A stretch of DNA of 36,617 bases. Source: Bacteroidetes bacterium OLB12. GTDB taxonomy: Bacteria > Bacteroidota > Bacteroidia > Cytophagales > Cyclobacteriaceae. The position numbers and the translations under genes are program-made. A model generated the notes under the pieces. That model did no database searches, was not told the origin of the DNA, and saw only the letters and a list, made by a program, of their open reading frames with translations. Numbering within the stretch: the first letter of the stretch is position 1; every line of letters begins with the position of its first letter. The stretch is from NCBI GenBank assembly GCA_001567185.1, contig LNFR01000102.1, positions 1 through 36,617 of the forward strand, given 5' to 3'. Positions 9,803 through 17,954 of the stretch are shown here, in pieces.

Positions 9803-10105
9803 ATGAAACTGCAAGTGCATTCCATCCATTTCGATGCTGATCAAAAACTGATCGATTTTATTCAGAAGAAAGTAGATAAACTGGAAACATTTTACGACCG
9901 CATGGTGGATGGCGAAGTTTTTTTAAGACTTAACAACGAAGGCATTGAAAACAAAACGGTGGAAATAAAACTGAATGTACCCGGGCAGAATCTGTTTGCG
10001 AAGGAACAAGCCCGCTCTTTTGAGGCCGCTACCGATCAGGCAACAGAAGCATTGAGGAATCAACTAAAAAAATTCAAAACCAAAATCAAGAATGGCAGGG
10101 TGTAG
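9803..10105 (+). CDS. hpf: Ribosome hibernation-promoting factor, short form (HPF/RaiA family)
   Basis: It binds the 30S decoding region and inactivates ribosomes in stationary phase. The protein is 100 aa with the beta-alpha-beta-beta-beta-alpha pattern of the family. The N-terminus is MKLQVHSIHFDADQKLIDF, the middle has VEIKLNVPGQNLFA, and the last helix is basic. There is no long-form C-terminal dimerisation domain. It is the third gene of the rpsU-xerC-hpf neighbourhood, 83 nt after xerC, and is followed by a strong terminator. Confidence 0.93.
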   Translation: MKLQVHSIHFDADQKLIDFIQKKVDKLETFYDRMVDGEVFLRLNNEGIENKTVEIKLNVPGQNLFAKEQARSFEAATDQATEALRNQLKKFKTKIKNGRV

Positions 10106-10134
10106 GTACCCCGTCCTCATTCGCTTTGAGCAAT

Positions 10135-10168
10135 AAAAAAGCCCCGGTCCGAAGCCGGGGCTTTTTTT
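10135..10168. terminator. Bidirectional intrinsic terminator after hpf
   Basis: GCCCCGG (10141-10147) pairs with CCGGGGC (10155-10161) around a 7-nt loop. The stem has A6 upstream and T7 downstream, so it can terminate transcription from both sides: hpf on plus, the PIN toxin gene on minus. Confidence 0.92.
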
Positions 10169-10234
10169 AAAGCTGGCAACCTTAAAAAGCGCCTTATTAC
10201 TCCTTCACGGAGTTAATGAACAATCAGGAAAAAC

Positions 10235-10621
10235 TCATCCAATGAAACAAACATTCACCTTTGGAAAGTCTGTCTTTTTCAAAACGTGAAAATCCTTATC
10301 GTTCGTTACAAGATAATCAGCATTTACAGCTATAGCTAAATCCGCAAATTTGTTGTCATCAGGGTCGGCCGCAATCAACTGCCATTTAAAGAAAGCTTCT
10401 GCAAAAATTACATTTGGAGCCACACTAAGCAACGACAGCACCAAGGTGGCTGTTCGATTGGAGTATCTGTTTGTGATTTTCTCCTCATACTCTGTCAGAA
10501 TCTCATTGCTTACTGCCCAGTTAAAGCGCTCGTTTTTAAATGCTTCATATAACCAATAATAATCACTTTGCGGTGGGATCGATGCCAGTAGGCAATTCGT
10601 ATCAATAACAGCCAGCATCAA
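10235..10621 (-). CDS. PIN-domain toxin (COG1569-like ribonuclease)
   Basis: Putative endoribonuclease toxin of 128 aa. The PIN fold is visible from the N-terminal VIDTNCLL (Asp7), a conserved acidic residue near E44, and the C-terminal cluster DPDDNKFADLAI (D86-D94) followed by VTNDKDF (D108, D110). These are the positions that bind Mg2+/Mn2+ in PIN nucleases. The start overlaps the stop of the upstream small gene by 4 nt (10618-10621), the usual arrangement of a toxin-antitoxin pair. It ends before the hpf terminator, which also serves this strand. Its RNA target is unknown. Confidence 0.85.
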   Translation of the reverse strand: MMLAVIDTNCLLASIPPQSDYYWLYEAFKNERFNWAVSNEILTEYEEKITNRYSNRTATLVLSLLSVAPNVIFAEAFFKWQLIAADPDDNKFADLAIAVNADYLVTNDKDFHVLKKTDFPKVNVCFIG

Positions 10622-10866
10622 CTGTTACTGTTCAGCATGTCATCAAAATCGCGTTGCGTGTAGTTCTTTTCTGCCACAACTTTTTTAATCTCCTCATTCA
10701 AGGCTCCCGCATAATGATTTACTAACAGCCTTTTTAATTGTAAGCTTTCCTCTTCGCTCATTGGCCTGTTAAACAGCCTGAGTAAACTTACTTGTATGGA
10801 ATTAAGCTCCGTATGCGGATTGTGTGCCGTGCTCATAAAATCTGATCTGTATCCAAATGTAGCCAT
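10618..10866 (-). CDS. Putative antitoxin of the PIN-toxin pair
   Basis: Small protein of 82 aa, or 72 aa if the ATG at 10836 is used. I recognise no named DNA-binding domain. It is mostly helical and charged (SEEESLQLKRLLVNHY), ending in a RDFDDMLNS tail that could be the toxin-binding part. The call as antitoxin rests on its size, its position directly upstream, and its ATGA overlap with the PIN gene. Confidence 0.7.
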   Translation of the reverse strand: MATFGYRSDFMSTAHNPHTELNSIQVSLLRLFNRPMSEEESLQLKRLLVNHYAGALNEEIKKVVAEKNYTQRDFDDMLNSNS

Positions 10867-10965
10867 TTCTCAAATGGTTTTCAATATAGCACACTCCACC
10901 ACAGGTGCTGTTGAGGGGTAGTAAGTTCATCATATGCCCTACGCGGATTTTATATAACATTTGAT

Positions 10966-10994
10966 AAAAAGAAAAAGGCCCATACTCGTGGGCC
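10966..10994 (-). terminator. Intrinsic terminator after metK
   Basis: GGCCCA (10977-10982) pairs with TGGGCC (10989-10994). On the minus strand the stem is followed by TTTTTCTTTTT. It lies 28 nt past the metK stop at 11022. Confidence 0.85.
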
Positions 10995-11021
10995 CCTTCT
11001 TTGTTCTGCAAAAACCAATTA

Positions 11022-12275
11022 TTATACTTTAAAGGCTTTTTTTATAGCCTCCACATAATCCAGTTTCTCCCAAGGAAACAATTCGACCTTAACCCGCTTC
11101 TCGTTCTTTCTTCCTTTGTTGAAAACCTTCTCTACCACTTTGGGCTCGCGGCCCATGTGGCCGTAGGCTGCGGTTTCAGAATAGATGGGGGTGCGGAGTT
11201 TAAAACGCTCTTCAATAAAATACGGACGCATATCAAAGATCTTCTCAATCTTTTTGGCAATCTCGCCATCCGTTAAATTCACCTTCGCACTGCCATAGGT
11301 GTTCACATACAACCCAACAGGCTTGGCAACACCAATCGCGTAAGCAACCTGCACTAATACTTCATCGCACAAGCCGGCAGCCACCATGTTTTTGGCAATA
11401 TGGCGGGTTGCATACGCAGCCGAACGATCTACCTTGGAAGGATCTTTTCCGGAAAAGGCGCCTCCACCGTGCGCCCCTTTGCCTCCATAGGTATCCACAA
11501 TAATTTTTCTTCCGGTTAAGCCGGTATCGCCATGCGGGCCACCAATTACAAACTTACCGGTTGGGTTAACATGGTATTTGATATCCGCGCCAAACAAATT
11601 CTGTACACGCTTAGGCAATTTTTTCAGAATACGAGGCACCAGAATGTTAATCACATCATCTTTAATCTGCTTCAGCATTACTGCATCTTTCGCAAAGTCA
11701 TCGTGCTGGGTAGAGATCACAATCGCATCAATGCGTTGCGGTTTATTGTCATCACTGTATTCAATGGTTACCTGCGATTTGGCATCCGGGCGGAGGTACG
11801 TCATTACTTTACCTTCTCTGCGGATAACCGCCAACTCGCGCAAAAGCAAATGCGCCAATTCCAACGGCAATGGCATCAGGTTGTCCGTTTCGTTGGTGGC
11901 ATACCCAAACATCATTCCCTGGTCGCCCGCACCCTGGTCTTCCTTTTTCTTTCGTTCAACCCCCTGGTTGATATCGGCCGATTGTTCGTGTATAGCAGAC
12001 AAGATACCGCAGCTGTTTGCTTCGAACATGTATTCGCTTTTGGTATATCCTATTTTCTTAATTACCTCGCGGGCAATGTCCTGCACATCTAAATAAGCTT
12101 CCGATTTTACTTCGCCCGCCAATACAACCTGTCCGGTTGTAACCAGGGTTTCGCAGGCTACTTTAGAATTAGGATCGTACGCTAAAAAATAATCGATTAA
12201 TGCATCAGAAATCTGATCGGCAACTTTATCGGGGTGGCCCTCAGAAACCGACTCGGAAGTAAACAGGTAAGGCAT
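11022..12275 (-). CDS. metK: S-adenosylmethionine synthetase
   Basis: It makes S-adenosylmethionine from methionine and ATP. The protein is 417 aa and carries the signature motifs [14 protein letters not shown] (12-25), GAGDQG (115-120) and the phosphate loop GGGAFSGKD (270-278). Length is slightly above the about 385-aa enterobacterial enzyme, as usual in Bacteroidota, owing to insertions such as the K-rich segment near 110. It is monocistronic, with a terminator at 10966-10994. I see no SAM-riboswitch-like structure in the short upstream gap. Confidence 0.97.
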   Translation of the reverse strand: MPYLFTSESVSEGHPDKVADQISDALIDYFLAYDPNSKVACETLVTTGQVVLAGEVKSEAYLDVQDIAREVIKKIGYTKSEYMFEANSCGILSAIHEQSADINQGVERKKKEDQGAGDQGMMFGYATNETDNLMPLPLELAHLLLRELAVIRREGKVMTYLRPDAKSQVTIEYSDDNKPQRIDAIVISTQHDDFAKDAVMLKQIKDDVINILVPRILKKLPKRVQNLFGADIKYHVNPTGKFVIGGPHGDTGLTGRKIIVDTYGGKGAHGGGAFSGKDPSKVDRSAAYATRHIAKNMVAAGLCDEVLVQVAYAIGVAKPVGLYVNTYGSAKVNLTDGEIAKKIEKIFDMRPYFIEERFKLRTPIYSETAAYGHMGREPKVVEKVFNKGRKNEKRVKVELFPWEKLDYVEAIKKAFKV

Positions 12276-12303
12276 AACTTAGTTTGTTACAATTTTAAGG
12301 TGG

Positions 12304-12311
12304 CAAAGATA
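12304..12311 (-). promoter_or_regulatory. Candidate -7 element for metK
   Basis: The minus strand reads TATCTTTG, matching TAnnTTTG, 29 nt before the metK start at 12275. No clear TTTG lies at the -33 distance. Confidence 0.5.
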
Positions 12312-12354
12312 ATAAGTAGTGTTATATCACCATGCGCAGTTAACAATTATCGGT

Positions 12355-13056
12355 TTAGGCCAGAAACAAAAACACGGCCGGTGCTTTTGGCCATTCTGCC
12401 GGATTTGACCTCCAAACCATAACCGGTTTTGTGGTAATAACTTCCTGCTGCCCGGTAATATCTAACGCAACCGTTAAGCGGGTGTTGGGATGCAGGTTTT
12501 TTATCAGGTGTGTAAACACTGAATTATTGCGGTATGGCGTTTCGATAAAAATCTGCGTTTGGTTTTTGAGTTTTGATTCCCGCTCCAGCTCCTGTATTTT
12601 TTTTGATGCTTCTTTACTTTCGATCGGCAAGTAACCATGAAACGCAAACTGTTGTCCGTTTAATCCTGAAGCCATTAACGCCAGCAAAATGGAAGATGGC
12701 CCCACCAGCGGCACTACCTGAAAACCATGCTCATGCGCATACGCAACGGCCAACGCTCCCGGATCAGCCACTCCCGGACATCCCGACTCAGAAATTACTC
12801 CCATATTAAGTCCATCGGCAAGTGGTTTCATCAACGGGGGCAGGCTGGCAGAAGGGGTTTCCTTATTCAATGTTTCAAAGTTCAGTTCTTCCATGGAGGG
12901 GTACACTTTGAGACTACTGAGATAACGCCTGGCTGTGCGCACGTCCTCGGCCAAAAAATGTTTAATCCCCGGAAGGGCCTCTCTTACCTGCTGAGGAATA
13001 ACTCCCTGCTGGTGATCTGAAATAATAGTTGGTATCAAAAAGAGTTTACCAGCCAT
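12355..13056 (-). CDS. SAM-dependent methyltransferase, RsmI / tetrapyrrole-methylase family
   Basis: Class III (tetrapyrrole-methylase fold) SAM methyltransferase, related to RsmI, which 2'-O-methylates C1402 of 16S rRNA. The start at 13056 (MAGKLFLIPT) is chosen because it overlaps the upstream stop by one base (TAATG); the open frame extends further but into the neighbouring gene. The 233-aa protein has the family loop SESGCPGVADPG and the segment VPLVGPSSILLALMASG. The SDAGTPG-type loop of canonical RsmI is altered to SESGCPG, and the C-terminal RsmI extension is missing, so this may be the shorter Bacteroidota paralogue with a different substrate. Confidence 0.82.
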   Translation of the reverse strand: MAGKLFLIPTIISDHQQGVIPQQVREALPGIKHFLAEDVRTARRYLSSLKVYPSMEELNFETLNKETPSASLPPLMKPLADGLNMGVISESGCPGVADPGALAVAYAHEHGFQVVPLVGPSSILLALMASGLNGQQFAFHGYLPIESKEASKKIQELERESKLKNQTQIFIETPYRNNSVFTHLIKNLHPNTRLTVALDITGQQEVITTKPVMVWRSNPAEWPKAPAVFLFLA

Positions 13057-13820
13057 TATCCTTGATTTAAAAACCGAAGCACTGTTGCAGAAAACTCGGC
13101 TGGTTTTTCGGCCTGCACCCAATGGCCGGTTTCCAGCGTAACAAATTCGGCCTTTGGAAATATGGATTTGATTGTGTGCTCATCGCCCTGGCTATAATAA
13201 TTGGATCGGGCCCCTTTAATAAAGAGGGCTGGGCCGGCATAGGTTCCTGCATATTGCATCCCTTCACCCATTTCTTCAATATGCGCATCAATGGCCGCCA
13301 GGTTTACCCGCCAGGCAAATTTACCTTCCGTTGTGCGGTACAAATTCTTCAATAAGAACTGCCGCACATCTGGTTCAACAACCTTCTTACTCAAAAGCGT
13401 GTCTGCTTCGGTGCGCGAGGAAAGTGTCGTAAGATCAATTGCATTCAGGCCTTCCAGTATATGATCGTGATGGACCGGGTAAGCCTTTGGCACAATATCA
13501 ACCACCACCAGCTGGCTTAATAAGGCAGGATACTTAACAGCAAAATTCATCGCGGTTTTACCACCCATCGAGTGACCAATTATGGCTGGTTTGTGAAGGT
13601 TATGTTCCTGAATAAACAGGTGCAGATCGTTTACCATTAGCGGGTAATTAAACTCAGCACTGTGTGGTGATTGGCCATGGTTGCGCTGATCTACCAGGTA
13701 AACCTCAAACGATTCGGCAAAGACTTTTGCAAGCGAAAACCAATTATCTGATGAGCCTAATAGCCCGTGTAGAATAATTAAAGGCCGGCCTGCACCCGAC
13801 TTACGATAATGCAACTTCAT
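13056..13820 (-). CDS. Alpha/beta-fold hydrolase (YbfF-like esterase)
   Basis: Probable esterase or thioesterase of 254 aa, starting at the ATG at 13820 (MKLHYRKSG). The frame is open to 13868 but without need. Visible features are the oxyanion segment LHGLLGSSDNW (18-28), DQRNHGQSP (44-52), nucleophile elbow GHSMGG with Ser84, and the C-terminal His233 in ETGHWVQAEKP. The DQRNHG and GHSMGGK pattern matches YbfF/ABHD11-type esterases. It shares one base (TAATG) with the RsmI-family gene, so both are translated from one message. It is divergent from lysA across 84 nt. Confidence 0.88.
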   Translation of the reverse strand: MKLHYRKSGAGRPLIILHGLLGSSDNWFSLAKVFAESFEVYLVDQRNHGQSPHSAEFNYPLMVNDLHLFIQEHNLHKPAIIGHSMGGKTAMNFAVKYPALLSQLVVVDIVPKAYPVHHDHILEGLNAIDLTTLSSRTEADTLLSKKVVEPDVRQFLLKNLYRTTEGKFAWRVNLAAIDAHIEEMGEGMQYAGTYAGPALFIKGARSNYYSQGDEHTIKSIFPKAEFVTLETGHWVQAEKPAEFSATVLRFLNQG

Positions 13821-13882
13821 GGCTGCGAAGATAAGGAAAGAAAAAATTGGCCAGAGAAAGAAAGCCACGAAGCATTGGCCAG

Positions 13883-13890
13883 TATATTTG
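13883..13890 (+). promoter_or_regulatory. Candidate -7 element for lysA
   Basis: TATATTTG matches TAnnTTTG and lies 15 nt before the lysA ATG at 13905. The -33 box is poor. On the other strand TATCTTCG (13826-13833) is a one-mismatch candidate for the divergent hydrolase gene, although it sits very close to that start. Confidence 0.45.
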
Positions 13891-13904
13891 CCTTTTATTT
13901 TTTT

Positions 13905-15134
13905 ATGGAATTAGTAAACGGCATCTATACCATTCAGGGAATTGACGTAGCTGAAATTGCCCGGCAGTTTGGCACACCGGTTTATGTTTATGATGGCAGC
14001 AAAATAGCAAGCCAGATTAAAAGTTTAAAAAATGCATTTTCAGATACCGATGTGCGTATTAAGTATGCCGCTAAAGCGCTTACCAATGTTTCCATATTAA
14101 AGCTGGTAAAACAAAACGGTGCCGGTGTAGATGTGGTATCCATTCAGGAAGCCCAACTGGCTCTTGGTGCAGGATTTGCCCCGGCCGAAATTATGTTTAC
14201 CCCCAATTGTGTTGATTTTGAAGAAATAATACAAGGAGTTGAACTTGGGTTAACTGTAAATCTGGACAACCTGTCGGTACTCGAAAAGTTTGGTAAGAAA
14301 TACGGCAACACCGTGCCTTGTTGTGTACGCTTAAATCCGCACATCATGGCGGGGGGTAATTATAAAATCTCTACCGGCCATAGCAACTCTAAGTTTGGCA
14401 TTTCGGTTTACCAGCTACAGGAAATTATGCAATTGGCAAACCGCTACCAGATTGTGATTAACGGATTGCACATTCACACCGGATCGGAAATAACGGAAAC
14501 GGATGTTTTTCTAAGAATGGCCGAAATTCTTTTTGGTATTGCCCAGGATTTTCCGGCTTTAAAGTTTATTGACTTTGGCGGTGGATTTAAGGTGGCCTAC
14601 AAGCAAGGCGACCTGGTGACAAATGTGTATGACCTGGGGCTTAGGCTGAGTAAAGCCTTCAAACAATTTTATCAAAGTTATGGCCGTAAGCTGGAGTTGT
14701 GGATTGAGCCAGGAAAGTACCTGGTAAGCGAGGCCGGCTATCTGGTCGTTAAAACCAATGTAGTAAAAGCTACACCGTCACTCACTTTTGCCGGTGTTGA
14801 TTCCGGGCTTAATCATTTGATTCGCCCTATGATGTACGATGCCTATCATGAAATAATAAATATTTCCAACCCGGGCGGAACTCAGAAAGTATATACAGTA
14901 GTTGGCAACATTTGCGAAACCGATACGCTTGGCGCTGATCGTAAATTAAATGAAGTACGCGAGGGCGATTTGCTCGTATTTAAAAATGCCGGTGCCTACG
15001 GGTATTCCATGGCATCTAACTACAATTCGCGGTTTCGTCCGGCAGAAGTTTTGGTAGTGAATGGCGAAGCAAAACTAATTCGCAGACGCGATACGCTGGA
15101 AGATTTATTACGCGGCCAGATTGATATTTTCTGA
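13905..15134 (+). CDS. lysA: Diaminopimelate decarboxylase
   Basis: PLP enzyme for the last step of lysine synthesis, meso-DAP to lysine. The start is set at 13905 (MELVNGIYTI), 15 nt after a -7-like element; the frame is open further upstream but overlaps the divergent hydrolase gene. The 409-aa protein has the PLP-binding lysine in YAAKALTN (Lys57), the barrel motif LHIHTGSEI, GGGFKV for phosphate binding, EPGKYLV, and the active-site ICETDTLGADR. The usual CESGD reads CETD here, within family variation. A typical fold type III decarboxylase; 133 nt separate it from the transporter gene. Confidence 0.93.
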   Translation: MELVNGIYTIQGIDVAEIARQFGTPVYVYDGSKIASQIKSLKNAFSDTDVRIKYAAKALTNVSILKLVKQNGAGVDVVSIQEAQLALGAGFAPAEIMFTPNCVDFEEIIQGVELGLTVNLDNLSVLEKFGKKYGNTVPCCVRLNPHIMAGGNYKISTGHSNSKFGISVYQLQEIMQLANRYQIVINGLHIHTGSEITETDVFLRMAEILFGIAQDFPALKFIDFGGGFKVAYKQGDLVTNVYDLGLRLSKAFKQFYQSYGRKLELWIEPGKYLVSEAGYLVVKTNVVKATPSLTFAGVDSGLNHLIRPMMYDAYHEIINISNPGGTQKVYTVVGNICETDTLGADRKLNEVREGDLLVFKNAGAYGYSMASNYNSRFRPAEVLVVNGEAKLIRRRDTLEDLLRGQIDIF

Positions 15135-15267
15135 AACAGCCCAACAACTGATACTCCCCAGCGAAAGTATCCAAAAGACTGCTGATAAAAGAATAAAATC
15201 AAGCTCACCTCGTCTGTTGACATAATGTTGGCACCCCCCTTCATCACATTGCCAGCCTAAACCCGCT

Positions 15268-16498
15268 ATGAAACCAAAAAAATTCTCTGGCTACCAGGTT
15301 TTTGTAATAGCCATTCTTACTATCCTCCAGTTTTCTATCATCCTGGATTTTATGGTGCTGTCGCCCCTGGGGCCTATGCTTCGTCCGGCCCTTCATATTT
15401 CGCCTGCCCAATTTGGAATGGTAGTGGCTGCCTATGCTTTTAGTGCCGGTTTGTCGGGCTTGTTGGCCGCGGGCTTCGCTGATAAATATGATCGCAAAAA
15501 ACTCTTATTGTTTTTCTATACAGGGTTTATTATCGGCACACTATTTTGTGGGCTTGCACCTACCTATCCTTTGCTTTTAGCTGCGCGCATTTTCACGGGA
15601 ATATTTGGTGGTGTAATTGGCTCCGTCACGTTTGCCATTGTTACCGATTTGTTCCCGATAGAAGTACGCGGCCGGGTTATGGGTTTTTTGCAAATGGCTT
15701 TTGCTTCAAGCCAGGTATTAGGGTTGCCCGTAGGCTTATACTTTGCCGAAAAATGGGGGCTGGCACTCCCCTTTTATCATGATTGTAATGGTAAGTGTAT
15801 TGGTAGCTGTTGCTATCCTTTTCTTTCTTAAACCCATTGATGCACACCTGAAAATCAAAACCGATCGAAATGCTTTCACACACTTATTCAAAACCATTTC
15901 AAACTCCACGTATCTAAAAACTTTTGCTGCCACTACTTTACTGGCTACCGGTGGCTTTATGATGATGCCCTTTGGTGCCGACTTTGGCGTAAACAACCTG
16001 AAGCTAACCTTAAAGCAACTTCCCACCCTGTACATGATTACCGGAATTGCCTCCATGATACTGGGCCCCCTTATTGGAAGGCTGAGCGATGCATGGGGCA
16101 AATACCGTGCATTTGTTGTTGGCAGCATGCTCATGATTTTTATCGTAATAATTTATTGCAACCTTGGCCCCACACCTCTCTGGATGGTGGTGGGTATAAA
16201 CATTGTTATGTTTGCAGGAATCTCTGCGCGAATGATTTCTTCACAGGCGCTGATATCGGCCGTGCCTGAGCAAATGGATCGGGGCGCGTTTATGAGTCTT
16301 AATTCTTCCACCCAACAAATTTCAGGAGGCATTGCCTCGTACATTGCCGGAATGATTGTGGTGCAGGCCCCTTCTGGTGAGTTACTCCATTACGATACCT
16401 TAGGCTATGTTGTGGCTGGCTCTATCATAATTACCATTGCTATGATATGGTTTGTGAACCAATACGTTGCTGCTAAATTGCACAAGGCTCACCTTTAG
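15268..16498 (+). pseudogene. MFS transporter, frameshifted at a G5 run
   Basis: Major facilitator superfamily transporter of the DHA1 drug-efflux type. The first frame (15268-15831) encodes TM1 to about TM5, with the MFS motif FADKYDRKK after TM2. The second frame (15743-16498) encodes the rest, with IGRLSDAWGKYR after TM8. The frames join cleanly if one G is removed from GGGGG at 15755-15759. The segment AEKWGWHSPF then reads through to give 409 aa, a normal length with no other lesions. That points to a single-base sequencing error or a very recent mutation. The flavoprotein gene follows 10 nt downstream. Substrate unknown. Confidence 0.85.
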
Positions 16499-16508
16499 TT
16501 CTTAAACC

Positions 16509-17738
16509 ATGAATGTTTCCGCAGAGTATGATTTGATTGTAATTGGGGGTGGTGCAGCCGGGTTTTTTGGAGCTATCCATGCCTCAACACGCAACCCGAA
16601 CTTGCGGGTTCTCATTCTTGAAAAATCAACCAGGCTATTAGCTAAAGTGAAGGTATCGGGTGGAGGCCGGTGTAATGTAACCCACCATTGCTTTGAACCT
16701 GCCGCATTGTCAACGCATTATCCGCGCGGGCAAAAAGAACTCAAAAAATTATTCTACCAATTTTCCGCTGCTGATACCATCTCCTGGTTTGAACAACATG
16801 GAGTAAAACTAAAAACAGAAGCAGATGGGCGCATGTTTCCACAAAGTAATAACTCACAAACCATTATCGATTGCTTTCTGCGCGAAGCGGAAAAATCGGG
16901 TATCGAGATAAAAACCAGCAGCGAGGTAATTCAGGTGAACAAACTCGCTCCGTATTTTGAAATAAAATTAAAAGACAAAAGATATACTGCCCATAAAATT
17001 CTTATTACAACCGGAGGATATAACAAATCCGAAAATTATAATTGGATAGCGCAGCTAAACCACACCATCGTAACTCCCATTCCCTCGCTGTTTACATTTA
17101 ATGATTCCGCACGTGCCTTCACCTCATTAATGGGTGTTGCGGTTGCAGGTGCTGAAATAAAAATAGCAGGCACGCGGTTTAGTCAACAAGGCCCTGTGCT
17201 TATTACCCATTGGGGACTAAGCGGCCCGGCTGTAATCAAACTCTCGGCATGGGCAGCAGTAGAACTTTATCGACTCAATTACACCTTTACCGCATTGGTA
17301 AACTGGACCGGCCAACCCGAGCTAACCGTACGCCAAACCCTGATGCAACTAAAAAATCAGCACAGTAAGAAAAACATAACCGGCAATGCCTTATTCCATT
17401 TGCCCAAACGGCTTTGGGAATTTCTAACCCACGCAGCAGGTATTGCCCCAGAAAAAATCTGGGCCGATGCATCCCATAAGGAAATAAACAAACTGATTGA
17501 GTTGCTGTACGCTTCTGCTTTCGCGATAAAGGGTAAAACTACTTTTAAAGATGAGTTTGTAACCTGCGGTGGTGTTGACTGGAAAGAGATCAACCTTACT
17601 ACGATGGAGAGCACACTGTTGCCCGGGCTATTTTTTGCCGGAGAAGTGATTAATGCCGATGGCGAAACCGGAGGATTCAATTTTCAGGCTGCATGGACAA
17701 CGGCCTGGATTGCTGCGAACGCTATTGCCAAAAATTGA
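16509..17738 (+). CDS. NAD(P)/FAD-dependent oxidoreductase (BaiN/HI0933 family)
   Basis: Flavoprotein of 409 aa of the HI0933/YhiN/BaiN family, whose physiological substrate is mostly unknown. The FAD-binding motif GGGAAG is at 13-18, followed by the family signature KVKVSGGGRCNVTH. The C-terminal GLFFAGEVINADGETGGFN closes the FAD site. The middle part is the family's inserted beta-barrel/helical domain. It lies 10 nt after the MFS gene and is probably co-transcribed with it. Confidence 0.9.
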   Translation: MNVSAEYDLIVIGGGAAGFFGAIHASTRNPNLRVLILEKSTRLLAKVKVSGGGRCNVTHHCFEPAALSTHYPRGQKELKKLFYQFSAADTISWFEQHGVKLKTEADGRMFPQSNNSQTIIDCFLREAEKSGIEIKTSSEVIQVNKLAPYFEIKLKDKRYTAHKILITTGGYNKSENYNWIAQLNHTIVTPIPSLFTFNDSARAFTSLMGVAVAGAEIKIAGTRFSQQGPVLITHWGLSGPAVIKLSAWAAVELYRLNYTFTALVNWTGQPELTVRQTLMQLKNQHSKKNITGNALFHLPKRLWEFLTHAAGIAPEKIWADASHKEINKLIELLYASAFAIKGKTTFKDEFVTCGGVDWKEINLTTMESTLLPGLFFAGEVINADGETGGFNFQAAWTTAWIAANAIAKN

Positions 17739-17740
17739 AA

Positions 17741-17767
17741 AACAAAAAGCCTCCCAAAAAGAAGGCT
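17741..17767. terminator. Hairpin terminator between flavoprotein gene and tRNA-Phe
   Basis: AGCCT (17748-17752) pairs with AGGCT (17763-17767). On the minus strand the stem is followed by TTTTTGTTTTT, a good U-tract for ending the tRNA transcript. On the plus strand the tail CATTTATTTT is weaker. Confidence 0.65.
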
Positions 17768-17778
17768 CATTTATTTTG

Positions 17779-17851
17779 TGGTGACGGAGGGAATTGAACC
17801 CCCGACACAAGGATTTTCAGTCCTTTGCTCTACCAACTGAGCTACGTCACC
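17779..17851 (-). tRNA. tRNA-Phe (anticodon GAA)
   Basis: Full cloverleaf of 73 nt without encoded CCA. The 7-bp acceptor stem is GGTGACG (5' end at 17851) with CGTCACC (17786-17780). The D-arm is GCTC/GAGC with loop AGTTGGTA. The anticodon stem is AAGGA/TCCTT with loop CTGAAAA, and anticodon GAA lies at 17818-17816. The T-arm is GGGGG/CCCTC with loop TTCAATT and the discriminator is A. The layout matches bacterial tRNA-Phe position by position. It has its own promoter (17887-17917) and terminator (17741-17767). Confidence 0.97.
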
Positions 17852-17886
17852 CGATAAAATCCACCCTAAACAGCTTTTAGGGGCCA

Positions 17887-17917
17887 CAAAAGTATTCAAT
17901 TTTGCCATTGGCGCAAA
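17887..17917 (-). promoter_or_regulatory. Bacteroidota-type promoter for tRNA-Phe
   Basis: On the minus strand TTTG (17917-17914), exactly 19 nt, TACTTTTG (17894-17887): a perfect match to TTTG-N19-TAnnTTTG, placed about 36 nt before the tRNA 5' end. This is the best promoter match in the window. Confidence 0.85.
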
Positions 17918-17954
17918 TAGCCAATTGCATTTTTACCCTTAATATTGAAGTTTA

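Noticed and set aside
11532-12096. Plus-strand open frames inside metK
   Set aside because: They are antisense shadows of a clearly conserved gene.
12276-12354. Possible SAM riboswitch before metK
   Set aside because: The gap is only 79 nt and holds a promoter element; no multi-stem SAM aptamer can be folded by eye.
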